A stretch of 64,000 nt of DNA from Caballeronia sp. SBC1. Its GTDB lineage: Bacteria > Pseudomonadota > Gammaproteobacteria > Burkholderiales > Burkholderiaceae. A model generated the notes under the pieces. The model was given only the letters and a program-made list of their open reading frames with translations. It was not told the origin of the DNA and searched no databases. Every line of letters begins with the position of its first letter. The stretch's first letter is position 1. Shown here one piece after another: positions 25,180 to 33,510 of this stretch. The DNA is taken from positions 1,302,001 to 1,366,000 of the forward strand of contig NZ_CP049157.1 of NCBI RefSeq assembly GCF_011493005.1, in the 5' to 3' direction. Position numbers and translations under genes: made by a program.

Positions 25180-27312
25180 ATGACATTGAATAGTCGCCGC
25201 CGTTTCATGCAGACCGTTGCTACTTCAGCCGGCGCCGTCGCCGCGCTGACGGTGTTCCCCGAATCGATTCGCAAAGCGCTCGCCATTCCGGCGTCACGGC
25301 GCACCGGATCGATTAACGATGTCGAACACATTGTTGTGTTCATGCAGGAGAACCGTTCCTTCGATCACTACTTCGGCCACATGCGCGGCGTGCGCGGGTA
25401 CAACGACCGCTTCCCGATCCCGCTGCCCAGCAGCCAGCCGGTGTGGTTCCAGCCGTCGAAGGAAGATCCGACGAAACCGGTGCTGCCGTTCCATCTGAAT
25501 ACGCAGACCACCAGCGCGCAGTGCGTAGGCGATCTGGATCACTCGTGGTACCCGACGCATTATGCGATCAATAATGGCCGTTACGACCAGTGGCCCGCGT
25601 ACAAGACGGACATGACGATGGGCTATTACCTGCGCCGCGACATTCCGTTTCACTACGCGCTCGCCGACGCCTTCACCGTGTGCGACGCCTACTTCTGTTC
25701 GCTGCCCGGCCCGACGCATCCGAACCGCGCGTATCTCATGACGGGCATGATCGATCCGACCGGCACGCAAGGCGGTCCGCTGCTCGACAACAACGACTAT
25801 GTGGATGGCGACGGCCCGCCGCAATATCAGTTGCTCTCGTGGACGACCTATCCGGAACGTCTGGAAGCGGCCGGTATCTCGTGGCAGATCTACCAGCAGG
25901 GCCTGACCGGCGCCGACCCGCTGAACGGCAACTACGGCACCAACGTGCTGCAGAATTTCGCGAACATCATCAATGCGCCGCAAGGCTCTTCGCTGCAGTT
26001 GCGCGCGAACGCCGTGCGCACGATCGACCAACTGAAAGCCGACGTGCTGGCGAACAATTTGCCGCAAGTATCATGGTTGTGTCCGCCCGCGGCGTACTCG
26101 GAGCATCCGAAATACACGCCGGCTTACGGGGCGGAATACACGTCGCAGATCCTGGATGCGCTGACATCCAACCCTGAAGTCTGGAGCAAGACGGTCCTGT
26201 TCATCATGTACGACGAGAACGATGGTTTCTTCGATCATCTCGTGCCGCCGCAGCCGCCCATGTCGCGGGCGCAAGGTTTGTCGACGGTCACAACCGACGG
26301 CGAACTCCACACGGTCGTCAATCCGGGACGCGGCGGCAGCTACACCGCTGACGGCCTGCCTTACGGCCTTGGACCGCGCGTGCCCATGACGGTTGTTTCG
26401 CCCTGGACCAAGGGCGGTTTCGTTTGCTCGCAAGTGTTCGATCACACGTCGGTGATTCGTTTTATCGAAACGCGATTTGGCGTGATGGAGCCGAACATTA
26501 CGCCGTGGCGTCGCGCGGTGTGCGGCGACCTGACCACAGCCTTCGATTTCCGTACGCCCGACGCGCAGATGCCGGCGCTGCCGGACACCAGCAACTACAA
26601 GACGATCGCGGACAATCAATGCGCCACGCAACCGGCGCCGACGGTGCCGGCGGTACCTGGCGTGATCGATCCGCAGGAACCCGGTACGCGCTTCGCCCGC
26701 GCGCTGCCGTACGAGTTGTATGTACAAAGCAGTCTCGATGGGGGCAACAAGACACTGACGCTTCATTTTGCCAATACTGGTTCGCAGGGCGCGCATTTCT
26801 ATGTCTATTCTTTGAACCGTACCGACGGCCCGTGGGGCTATACGGTTGAAGCGGGCAAGACCTTGCGCGACAGCTTCGACATCAACGTAACGGCGGGCAT
26901 CTATGCGTTCACGGTCTATGGTCCGAACGGATTCGTGCGCGAGTTTGCCGGTACGTTGACGCCGCCGGGTAGTGGCAGTGTCTCCAATCCGCCGGCTGAC
27001 CCCGAAGTGGCGGCGCAATACGATGTCGCGAACGGCAATGTGTTCCTGAAGTTCACGAACAGGGGCCGCGGCATTGCACACTTATCAGTGGCCGATAACG
27101 CCTACGGTGCACAGCCGCGTCCGGTGTTGGTGCCATCGCTGGGGTCCGTACAAGAGTCCTGGATTCTGGGGGCGAGCCATCACTGGTACGACCTGAGCAT
27201 CACCAGCAACGACGACCCCACGTTCCTGCGCCGTCTTGCCGGTCATGTGGAAAATGGGCGGCCGAGTATCAGCGATCCGGCCGCTGTTGCTCCGGTGACC
27301 GTGCTTGCCTGA
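25180..27312 (+). CDS. Phosphocholine-specific (non-haemolytic type) phospholipase C, Tat-exported
   Basis: 710 residues. A twin-arginine signal (NSRRRFMQT plus hydrophobic segment, about 1-38) is followed by the AcpA/PLC phosphoesterase domain: HIVVFMQENRSFDHYFG near residue 50, then LPGPTHPNRAYLMTG, DENDGFFDHLVPP and HTSVIRFIETRFG, which carry the metal and catalytic residues. The C-terminal 200 residues hold two beta-rich PLC C-terminal (DUF756-like) repeats. It should hydrolyse phosphatidylcholine and/or sphingomyelin outside the cytoplasm. Burkholderia species carry several paralogues, so I give no symbol. Confidence 0.95.
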   Translation: MTLNSRRRFMQTVATSAGAVAALTVFPESIRKALAIPASRRTGSINDVEHIVVFMQENRSFDHYFGHMRGVRGYNDRFPIPLPSSQPVWFQPSKEDPTKPVLPFHLNTQTTSAQCVGDLDHSWYPTHYAINNGRYDQWPAYKTDMTMGYYLRRDIPFHYALADAFTVCDAYFCSLPGPTHPNRAYLMTGMIDPTGTQGGPLLDNNDYVDGDGPPQYQLLSWTTYPERLEAAGISWQIYQQGLTGADPLNGNYGTNVLQNFANIINAPQGSSLQLRANAVRTIDQLKADVLANNLPQVSWLCPPAAYSEHPKYTPAYGAEYTSQILDALTSNPEVWSKTVLFIMYDENDGFFDHLVPPQPPMSRAQGLSTVTTDGELHTVVNPGRGGSYTADGLPYGLGPRVPMTVVSPWTKGGFVCSQVFDHTSVIRFIETRFGVMEPNITPWRRAVCGDLTTAFDFRTPDAQMPALPDTSNYKTIADNQCATQPAPTVPAVPGVIDPQEPGTRFARALPYELYVQSSLDGGNKTLTLHFANTGSQGAHFYVYSLNRTDGPWGYTVEAGKTLRDSFDINVTAGIYAFTVYGPNGFVREFAGTLTPPGSGSVSNPPADPEVAAQYDVANGNVFLKFTNRGRGIAHLSVADNAYGAQPRPVLVPSLGSVQESWILGASHHWYDLSITSNDDPTFLRRLAGHVENGRPSISDPAAVAPVTVLA

Positions 27313-27403
27313 CCCGGCAGATATGCCAGCGCGAACCCGGTATATGCTTCTCAAACGTCCGGGTTCGCATCGCTTGGCGATTCGCTGTTCTTCAATAACC
27401 AAG

Positions 27404-27433
27404 TTGACGGCAAGCCCTAAAGCCCTTTATTGT
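27404..27433 (+). promoter_or_regulatory. Possible promoter of the Thr leader/ThrRS unit
   Basis: TTGACG (27404-27409) and TATTGT (27428-27433) are 18 bases apart. A start about seven bases after the -10 box would fall at or next to the ATG of the threonine-rich leader peptide, giving a leaderless transcript, which would explain why no ribosome site precedes that ATG. This is inference. Confidence 0.4.
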
Positions 27434-27440
27434 TTGCCAC

Positions 27441-27524
27441 ATGAACTCACACTTCTTCACCCTCACGACCGCGACTACCACGACCACCTTCTCAGGCGGG
27501 TCGTCTGGAGGCCGTGCGCGATAA
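27441..27524 (+). CDS. Threonine-rich leader peptide (attenuation)
   Basis: A 27-residue frame, ATG 27441 to TAA 27522-27524. Eight of its residues are threonine, seven of them within the eleven codons 27459-27488 (TLTTATTTTT). It is followed after 19 bases by a strong terminator hairpin and then by a threonyl-tRNA synthetase gene. This is the layout of transcription attenuation by ribosome stalling at codons for the cognate amino acid, as in thrABC. A GGCGGG at 27495-27500, just after the Thr codons, can pair with CCCGCC (27552-27557) in the left arm of the terminator, a candidate antiterminator. Confidence 0.72.
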   Translation: MNSHFFTLTTATTTTTFSGGSSGGRAR

Positions 27525-27543
27525 AGTATCGAGGTGCGTTTTT

Positions 27544-27578
27544 CAGAAGGCCCCGCCGGAAACGGACGGGGCCTTCTG
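27544..27578 (+). terminator. Attenuator terminator before the ThrRS gene
   Basis: CAGAAGGCCCCG (27544-27555) pairs perfectly with CGGGGCCTTCTG (27567-27578); inside, CCG-GAAA-CGG extends the stem with one bulged A. A CGTTTA tail follows. It sits between the Thr-rich leader peptide and the synthetase start. Confidence 0.78.
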
Positions 27579-27630
27579 CGTTTACATGCCTTCCTGTCCG
27601 TGACGGTCCTTGAATTTAACGGAGAGCATT

Positions 27631-28866
27631 GTGGACAATATCGATCATCGGCAATTAGGCAACAAGCTGGACCTGTTCCATCAGCAGGACGAAGGACCTG
27701 GAATGGTGTTCTGGCATCCGCGTGGGTGGGAGCTTTATCGCGTGGTGGAGGATTACATCCGGCGTCGAATGCGAGGCGCCGGCTTTCGCGAAGTGCGTAC
27801 GCCGCAACTGCTGGCGCGTTCGCTTTGGGAGCGCAGCGGGCATTGGGATAAATTTCAGGCCGGCATGTATTCCGTGAACGGCAGTCAGGATGAGGCCCAT
27901 GATGGAGCTCATGAAAGCCAGCCCTATTGCCTGAAACCCATGAGCTGTCCGTGTCATGTGCAGATTTTCAATCAGCGCATTCGTTCTTATCGTGACCTGC
28001 CGATCCGGTACAGCGAGTTTGGCGCGTGCCATCGCGACGAGCCTTCAGGCTCGCTCGAGGGATTGAAACGCACGCGCGCTTTCACGCAAGACGACGCCCA
28101 TGTCTTCTGCATGGAAGATCAGGTGGAAGCCGAAGTAGGGCGGTTTTGCGATTTGCTTCGCGTGGTCTATGCCGACCTTGGCTTCTCGACGTTCCGCGTT
28201 CAACTTGCTACGCGTCCAGATCAGCGGGCAGGCGATGATGCGGTCTGGGATCGCGCGGAAGAGGCGCTTGCGAAGGCCGCGGCCTGCGCCGGCCTGACGT
28301 TCGATGTGCGTCCGGGAGAAGGGGCTTTCTATGGCCCGAAGCTTGAGTTCCATCTTACGGATAGCCGTGATCGAAGCTGGCAGTGCGGCACGATCCAGCT
28401 TGATTTCGTCTTGCCGGATCGTCTTGATGCAAGCTTCGTCTCGTTCGAGAACGAACACCTTCGCCCGGTGATGATTCATCACGCGGTCCTGGGCAGCATG
28501 GAGCGGTTTATCGCGATGCTTCTTGAACATCATGAAGGTTGGCTGCCCCTGTGGCTTGCACCCGATCAGGTGACGGTCGCAACGGTGTCTGATGCGAGCA
28601 TGGGCTATGGACAGCGCGTGATGGACTTGCTTGAAGAAGCGAACTTAAGGTCAGTGTTCGACGACAGGCCTGAGCGGCTTGAACGAAAGATCGTCGATGC
28701 ACGCGAGCAGCGGATCCCCGTGTTTATCACGGTGGGCGCACGCGACCAGCGTGACGAGACGGTGTCGTTACGGCTTCGGGACGGAACGCAGAACACTTTC
28801 CCGATACACGAGGGCATCGAACGTTTGCGTGAGATGGGGCAGACACCCGCGAAAGCCAGATCTTAA
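27631..28866 (+). CDS. Threonyl-tRNA synthetase lacking TGS and editing domains
   Basis: 411 residues from GTG 27631 (GGAGAG just before it); full ThrRS is about 640. The catalytic core is complete: class II motif 2 region SEFGACHRDEPSGSLEGLKRTRAFTQDD, GTIQLDF, and motif 3 HHAVLGSMERF. The zinc ligands Cys106, His157 and His283 are all present, and an anticodon-binding domain follows (WLPLWLAPDQVTVATVS to the end). The N-terminal TGS domain and the second editing domain that clears Ser-tRNA are absent, and the frame upstream shows no trace of them. It is probably a second ThrRS, expressed on threonyl-tRNA shortage through the leader. Self-protection against a ThrRS inhibitor is another possibility. 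Confidence 0.9.
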   Translation: MDNIDHRQLGNKLDLFHQQDEGPGMVFWHPRGWELYRVVEDYIRRRMRGAGFREVRTPQLLARSLWERSGHWDKFQAGMYSVNGSQDEAHDGAHESQPYCLKPMSCPCHVQIFNQRIRSYRDLPIRYSEFGACHRDEPSGSLEGLKRTRAFTQDDAHVFCMEDQVEAEVGRFCDLLRVVYADLGFSTFRVQLATRPDQRAGDDAVWDRAEEALAKAAACAGLTFDVRPGEGAFYGPKLEFHLTDSRDRSWQCGTIQLDFVLPDRLDASFVSFENEHLRPVMIHHAVLGSMERFIAMLLEHHEGWLPLWLAPDQVTVATVSDASMGYGQRVMDLLEEANLRSVFDDRPERLERKIVDAREQRIPVFITVGARDQRDETVSLRLRDGTQNTFPIHEGIERLREMGQTPAKARS

Positions 28867-28872
28867 GGAAAA

Positions 28873-28898
28873 GGAAAGGGCCGCGATCGGCTCTTTCC
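28873..28898 (+). terminator. Terminator hairpin after the ThrRS gene
   Basis: GGAAAGGGCCG (28873-28883), loop CGAT, CGGCTCTTTCC (28888-28898): an 11-bp stem with one G-U pair, seven bases after the stop. No long U-run follows. The remaining bases up to 29180 contain no gene and appear to be the promoter/operator region of the GntR operon. Confidence 0.6.
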
Positions 28899-28997
28899 TC
28901 ACTGACACGCTCGCCCCGTGCGTCGCCTTGCGCCGACCTCAAGGGTTTCCCCTTATGAATTCCCGCTTGACCGTCGCAATATGACGCCTTAAATTCT

Positions 28998-29017
28998 GTA
29001 CATGTTCCTACATGTAC
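28998..29017. promoter_or_regulatory. Candidate operator of the GntR(UTRA) regulator
   Basis: GTACATGT-TCCT-ACATGTAC is a perfect inverted repeat with 8-base arms, 163 bases before the regulator gene. GT...AC-ended palindromes are typical of HutC-type GntR sites. A second, shorter pair GTTCCT (29004-29009) / AGGAAC (29036-29041) overlaps it. Assignment to this regulator is inference. Confidence 0.45.
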
Positions 29018-29180
29018 TTTTTATAGGTTCATAAAAGGAACAAGCAACTGTGCTTGAGGCAACGCGGCCGTCTGAAACTTTCAGTCAGGTTTCATGTCCC
29101 GCTTTTTAGCAAAACATGTGCATACTTGTGCTTTTGCAGAGACTGGACCTTCCAATTCTCATCGGCACAGGAGTCACACC

Positions 29181-29915
29181 ATGGTTAAACGAGCAGTAAA
29201 AACCGCAGAGGTCGGGCGCTCGAAGGCACATATGGTTGCCGCCACGATCGAGCAGGACATCCTCACCGGGCGTCTGCCATTCGGGCAGCAACTCGAAAGC
29301 GAGAACGAGCTGGTCGAGCGTTTTGCGGTCAGTCGCAACACCGTTCGAAAGGGACTCGACCTGCTGACCAGCGGCGGTTTGATTACGCGCAAGGGTGGTA
29401 TCGGCTCCTTTGTGACGTTCAACGGTCAGGCGATTGACGGGGCGCTCGGCTGGACCACGGCGATAGAAAAAGTAGGCGGCGGCGCGCAGACCCGTTTGCT
29501 GCAGATTGCGCTGGTCGAAGACGAGACGCTTGCGCGGGAGTTGAAGCTTGAACGCACGACCTTCGTGGCGATCGACCGGATGCGCGTGATTGGCGTTGAC
29601 GCAGAGGCGCAGTGCATTTCGCTGGAGCGCAGCCGTTTGCCGTTCAACGACGACCTCGCTGCGTTGCCGCTGGAAGGGCTGGTAGGCGGCTCGCTGAACC
29701 GGACGCTGATCGAGCACGGCATGGTGCCGCATCACGGTGAGCAATGGGCCGAAGTGGTCGGCCTTGAAGCGGCCGATGCACGCCTGCTCAAGCGTCGCGC
29801 CGGCACCTCGTTCCTGCGTTCGCGACGGCTCACGCGAGACCGGGACGAACGGATTATCGAGTATGTCGTGAGCTTGCTGGACCCGGCTTTTTTTGCACTA
29901 CACCTGGAATTCTGA
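29181..29915 (+). CDS. GntR/HutC-family regulator with UTRA domain (YegW-like)
   Basis: 244 residues from ATG 29181 (AGGAG upstream). An N-terminal winged helix (IEQDILTGRLPFGQQLESENELVERFAVSRNTVRKGLDLLTSGGLITRKGGIGSFV) is followed by a UTRA ligand-binding domain (about 90-240; LERTTFVAIDRMR, RRLTRDRDERIIEYVVSLLDPAFF). Its TGATG end overlaps the start of the ADP-ribosylglycohydrolase gene by one base, so regulator and enzymes form one operon. Gene content matches E. coli yegW beside yegU-yegV. The ligand is unknown. Confidence 0.92.
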   Translation: MVKRAVKTAEVGRSKAHMVAATIEQDILTGRLPFGQQLESENELVERFAVSRNTVRKGLDLLTSGGLITRKGGIGSFVTFNGQAIDGALGWTTAIEKVGGGAQTRLLQIALVEDETLARELKLERTTFVAIDRMRVIGVDAEAQCISLERSRLPFNDDLAALPLEGLVGGSLNRTLIEHGMVPHHGEQWAEVVGLEAADARLLKRRAGTSFLRSRRLTRDRDERIIEYVVSLLDPAFFALHLEF

Positions 29916-30952
29916 TGTCTTCGTCTTTGCTTTTGAATCACACCACGTTGGCGGATCGCGCACGCGGCGCCTTCTACGGTCTTGCACTCGGCGACGCGTT
30001 CGGCATGCCGACCCAGTCACTTAGCCGCGAGCGCATCGCCGAGCAGTTCGGACGTATCGACAAGCTGGAAAACGCGTTTCCGGATCAGCCCATCGCGCCG
30101 GGTCTGCGGGCTGGTTCCATCACCGACGACACGGAACAAGCGGTTCTCGTTGCGCGTTTACTGGCCGACGGCCACGGCAAGATCGATCCGATGGCGTTTG
30201 CGCATGCGTTGATCGAATGGGAAGCGTCCATGAAGGCGCGCGGTTCGCTCGATCTGCTCGGGCCATCGACGAAACAGGCCATCGAGCGTATTGCCGCCGG
30301 TGAAGATCCGCTGCGCACTGGCCGTTTTGGCACGACCAACGGTGCGGCCATGCGCGTGACGCCGGTCGGGATTGCGTTCGACGTGCGCAACCATGACGTG
30401 TTTATTGATGCTGTTGTGCAGTCTTGTGTCGTGACACATAACACCACGCTTGGCATTTCGAGCGCGGCGGCGGTGGCGGCGGCGGTATCGGCCGGACTGA
30501 ACGGCGCGAGCCTGGTTGAAGCGCTGGAAGCGGGCATTTCGATGGCCGAGGCCGCCGAGAGCCGGGGCTTCTGGGTTGCGGGCGGCCGCATTGCGCCGCG
30601 CATTCGCCATGCACGTGAGCTGATGCGGGACTGTGCCGGGCACGACGTGGCGGACACGATCTACAACGTGATCGGGACGTCGGTGGCATCGCAGGAATCG
30701 GTTGTGGCGACGTTCGCGCTGGCCTTTGATCTGAATGCTCGAGGCAGCACGATTGAAGCCGCCCTGGGGGCTGCAGCGAGCCTGGGGGGTGACACCGACA
30801 CGATCGCCGCCATGCTCGGCGCGATCCTCGGCGCGTGCGCGGGTTACGACGCCCTGCCGGTCGGTCCCATTGAAACTATTCGTCGTGTGAATTCGCTCGA
30901 TCTCGAGCCGCTGGTCGACCGTTTGCTTGGACTGCGCGCCGCAGCTTCCTGA
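29915..30952 (+). CDS. ADP-ribosylglycohydrolase-family enzyme (YegU-like)
   Basis: 345 residues. Family metal-site motifs are clear: GLALGDAFGMPTQS near residue 25, GSITDDTEQAVLVA near 68, and GGDTDTIAAMLGAILGA near 290. These bind two Mg ions and cleave N-glycosidic bonds of ADP-ribosyl or related groups. In this operon, with a nucleobase/nucleoside-type permease and a ribokinase-type kinase, a small-molecule ribosyl compound is a more natural substrate than a protein; this is inference from context. Homologues in E. coli (YegU) are uncharacterised as far as I know. Confidence 0.92.
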   Translation: MSSSLLLNHTTLADRARGAFYGLALGDAFGMPTQSLSRERIAEQFGRIDKLENAFPDQPIAPGLRAGSITDDTEQAVLVARLLADGHGKIDPMAFAHALIEWEASMKARGSLDLLGPSTKQAIERIAAGEDPLRTGRFGTTNGAAMRVTPVGIAFDVRNHDVFIDAVVQSCVVTHNTTLGISSAAAVAAAVSAGLNGASLVEALEAGISMAEAAESRGFWVAGGRIAPRIRHARELMRDCAGHDVADTIYNVIGTSVASQESVVATFALAFDLNARGSTIEAALGAAASLGGDTDTIAAMLGAILGACAGYDALPVGPIETIRRVNSLDLEPLVDRLLGLRAAAS

Positions 30953-31014
30953 CGCGCTTTAACGCACTTTTCGTAGTACCCCGCTGTACCCTTTAATCTG
31001 GAGATCGGACTCAG

Positions 31015-32454
31015 ATGGCTTCGTCACGCACGTCAAACAGCGCTCGCCGAGTCGAGACGCGTGGTATTGAACCTGTACCGGAAGGCGAATGTCATGGGCA
31101 TCCGCTGGAGCTTTTCTGGGTCTGGTTTGCCGCCAACATCAGCATCCTCGCACTGCCGCTCGGTGCGACGCTGGTTGCTTTCCAGCATCTCGCGATCTGG
31201 CAGGCAGCCCTTGTCGCGGTGATCGGCGCGGCGGGATCGTTCGCGATCGTTGGCGTGATCTCGATCGCGGGGCGACGCGGCCATGCACCAAGTCTCACGC
31301 TGTCGCGTGCGATCTTCGGCGTGCGCGGCAACATTGGGCCGACCATCGTCTCGCTGTTGTCGCGGCTCGGCTGGGAGACCGTCAACACGACCACCGCGGC
31401 ATACGTGCTGCTATCGCTCGCAACCATTGTGTTCGGCACGCCCGCGGAAGCCAAGAACGCACCGGTGCTGACGCTCGTGTTCATCGCCGTGTTCGTGGTG
31501 CTGACGTTGATTGTGTCGGGGCTTGGTCACGCTACGCTTCTCGTGATCCAGAAATGGTCCACCTATGTCTTCGGCGTGCTCAACTTGCTGGTGGCCGGCT
31601 TCCTCGTGACGGCCATCGACTGGCACGCGGTTTTCAACGCAGCGCCTGCGCCGTTGAGCGCGGTCATCATTGGTATTGGAACGATTGCAGCGGGTACGGG
31701 GATTGGCTGGGCTAACGCAGGCGCCGATATGTCGCGCTATCAGGCGCCTAAGGTGAAGGGTCCGGCGCTGGTGGCATCCGCTGCGTTCGGCGCGGGTATT
31801 CCGCTGATCCTTCTCGTCACGCTTGGCGCGCTGCTGTCGGTGGGCAACGATCATCTCGCGTCGGCGACTGACCCAATCGCCGCGATTCGCGAAATGTTGC
31901 CACCATGGATGGCTATTCCGTATCTGATCACAGCGTTCGGCGGTTTGCTGCTGTCCAATTATTTGTCCGTGTATTCGGCCGGGTTGACGACACTCACGCT
32001 TGGCTTGAAGGTGAAACGCGTGCAGGCGGTGGTGGTCGACGTCGTGGTGATCTTCACGGGTTCGATCTACTTCATGCTGATCGCGGGGAGCTTCTATGGC
32101 CCGTTCATTGGCTTCATTTCACTGCTGGCTGTGCCTATCACGGCGTGGGTCGGTATCTTCGTGGTGGACCTGATTCATCGTCAGGAATATTCCCCGACCG
32201 ACTTGCTCGATGTCTCCCCGCGCAGCGCGTACTGGTACAAAGGCGGCATTGAATGGCGTGCGTTCGGTGCATGGGCGGTGGCGATCGTGCTTGGTTTTTG
32301 TTTCCTCTCCACGGGGCCGATTCACGGCATATTCGCGGACTCCTGGTGTGGACGTAACGGTCTCGGATGGATCGTGACGTTTGTAGTGGCAGCAGGCGTG
32401 TACGCCCTGTTAGGCGGTGCGCGCGGTACGGTCAAACGTTGGAAGACAGCATGA
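31015..32454 (+). CDS. NCS1-family nucleobase/nucleoside:cation symporter (CodB-like)
   Basis: 479 residues with about twelve hydrophobic segments. The NCS1 pattern is visible: FWVWFAANISILALPLGATL in helix 1, GRRGHAPSLTLSRAIFGVRGN after helix 2, GWANAGADMSRYQ near residue 240. CodB-type members take up cytosine, purines, allantoin or hydantoins. It replaces the unrelated nucleoside transporter YegT of the E. coli cluster. Its stop overlaps the start of the kinase gene (ATGA), confirming one operon. Confidence 0.92.
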   Translation: MASSRTSNSARRVETRGIEPVPEGECHGHPLELFWVWFAANISILALPLGATLVAFQHLAIWQAALVAVIGAAGSFAIVGVISIAGRRGHAPSLTLSRAIFGVRGNIGPTIVSLLSRLGWETVNTTTAAYVLLSLATIVFGTPAEAKNAPVLTLVFIAVFVVLTLIVSGLGHATLLVIQKWSTYVFGVLNLLVAGFLVTAIDWHAVFNAAPAPLSAVIIGIGTIAAGTGIGWANAGADMSRYQAPKVKGPALVASAAFGAGIPLILLVTLGALLSVGNDHLASATDPIAAIREMLPPWMAIPYLITAFGGLLLSNYLSVYSAGLTTLTLGLKVKRVQAVVVDVVVIFTGSIYFMLIAGSFYGPFIGFISLLAVPITAWVGIFVVDLIHRQEYSPTDLLDVSPRSAYWYKGGIEWRAFGAWAVAIVLGFCFLSTGPIHGIFADSWCGRNGLGWIVTFVVAAGVYALLGGARGTVKRWKTA

Positions 32455-33419
32455 CGCAAGCAGACTCACAGCAGACAGCGAGATTGATTCATACGGGGCA
32501 GGTCATTGTCGATCTGGTTATGCAGATCGACACGCTGCCCTCGCACGGCGGCGACGTGCTCGCACACAGCGCAAGCTTCGAAGTAGGCGGCGGTTTCAAC
32601 GTGATGGCCGCAGCGCGGCGCAGCGGCATGCGCGTGGTGTATCCGGGCGGTCATGGGCACGGGCGTTTCGGCGACATGGCGCGTCAGGCGTTGACGCAGG
32701 AAGGCGTGGAGATCGCAGGGCCGGAGGTTGCGGACAAGGACACCGGCTTGTGCGTTGCCATTGTCGATGCATCTGCCGAGCGCACATTCGTTTCGTACAT
32801 GGGCGCGGAAAGCGTGCTCGAGCGGCAGGTGCTTGACGCGCTCTCGGTGAATGCCCGCGACATAGTCTATGTCAGCGGCTATAGCCTGATGCTTGCGGAC
32901 AAAGGCGCCATGCTTGTCGACTGGCTTGAGCAACTGCCTTCTGAAACGCGCGTGGCTTTTGATCCGGGACCGCTTGTGGATGCTATCGATGCAACGTTGC
33001 TTGCGCGCATGCTGGCTGTTGTATCGATCTGGACGAGTAACCGGGTGGAAGCATTGCGTTTCGCCAAGACTGATAATTTCGATGCAGCGTTCGACTCGAT
33101 CATCGCGCGGTTACGAACCGGCGCGCTCGCCATCGTGCGCGATAGCGCCTCCGGCTGTCATCTGCGCGTGGGTGAAGCACGCGACCATGTGCCGGGCTTC
33201 GCGGTTAAAGCAGTCGACAGCAATGGTGCCGGCGACGCTCACGCCGGCGTGTTTTTGGCCGCGCTTGCGGCCGGTGCCGATGCCCGAACGGCGGCTCGTC
33301 GTGCGAACGCTGCGGCGGCGATTGCCGTGACGCGCTACGGACCTGCGACGTCGCCGGATGCGGCGGAAATCGATGCGTTCATCGCGTCGTCGATTGCTGA
33401 AGCGAGGCAAGCGAACTAA
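32451..33419 (+). CDS. PfkB/ribokinase-family carbohydrate kinase (YegV-like)
   Basis: 322 residues from the ATG at 32451, which overlaps the permease stop by four bases. The substrate motif GGGFNVMAAARRSGM is near residue 48 and the PfkB catalytic motif reads DSNGAGDAHAG with the base Asp262. The family phosphorylates sugars or nucleosides. In this operon it probably phosphorylates the ribosyl product released by the glycohydrolase, or the imported nucleoside. The exact substrate is open. Confidence 0.92.
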   Translation: MTQADSQQTARLIHTGQVIVDLVMQIDTLPSHGGDVLAHSASFEVGGGFNVMAAARRSGMRVVYPGGHGHGRFGDMARQALTQEGVEIAGPEVADKDTGLCVAIVDASAERTFVSYMGAESVLERQVLDALSVNARDIVYVSGYSLMLADKGAMLVDWLEQLPSETRVAFDPGPLVDAIDATLLARMLAVVSIWTSNRVEALRFAKTDNFDAAFDSIIARLRTGALAIVRDSASGCHLRVGEARDHVPGFAVKAVDSNGAGDAHAGVFLAALAAGADARTAARRANAAAAIAVTRYGPATSPDAAEIDAFIASSIAEARQAN

Positions 33420-33510
33420 GCGAATCACCCGCGCCTGACCCCGCGGAAAAGCGCGATTGTGCGCGCCCGTATATGCTGAGTTTCCCCACGATGCATCTTG
33501 GAGAAACTGC

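Noticed and set aside
27313..27630. T-box riboswitch for the ThrRS gene
   Set aside because: No T-box consensus or specifier-loop layout is visible; a translated Thr-rich frame with a terminator explains the region.
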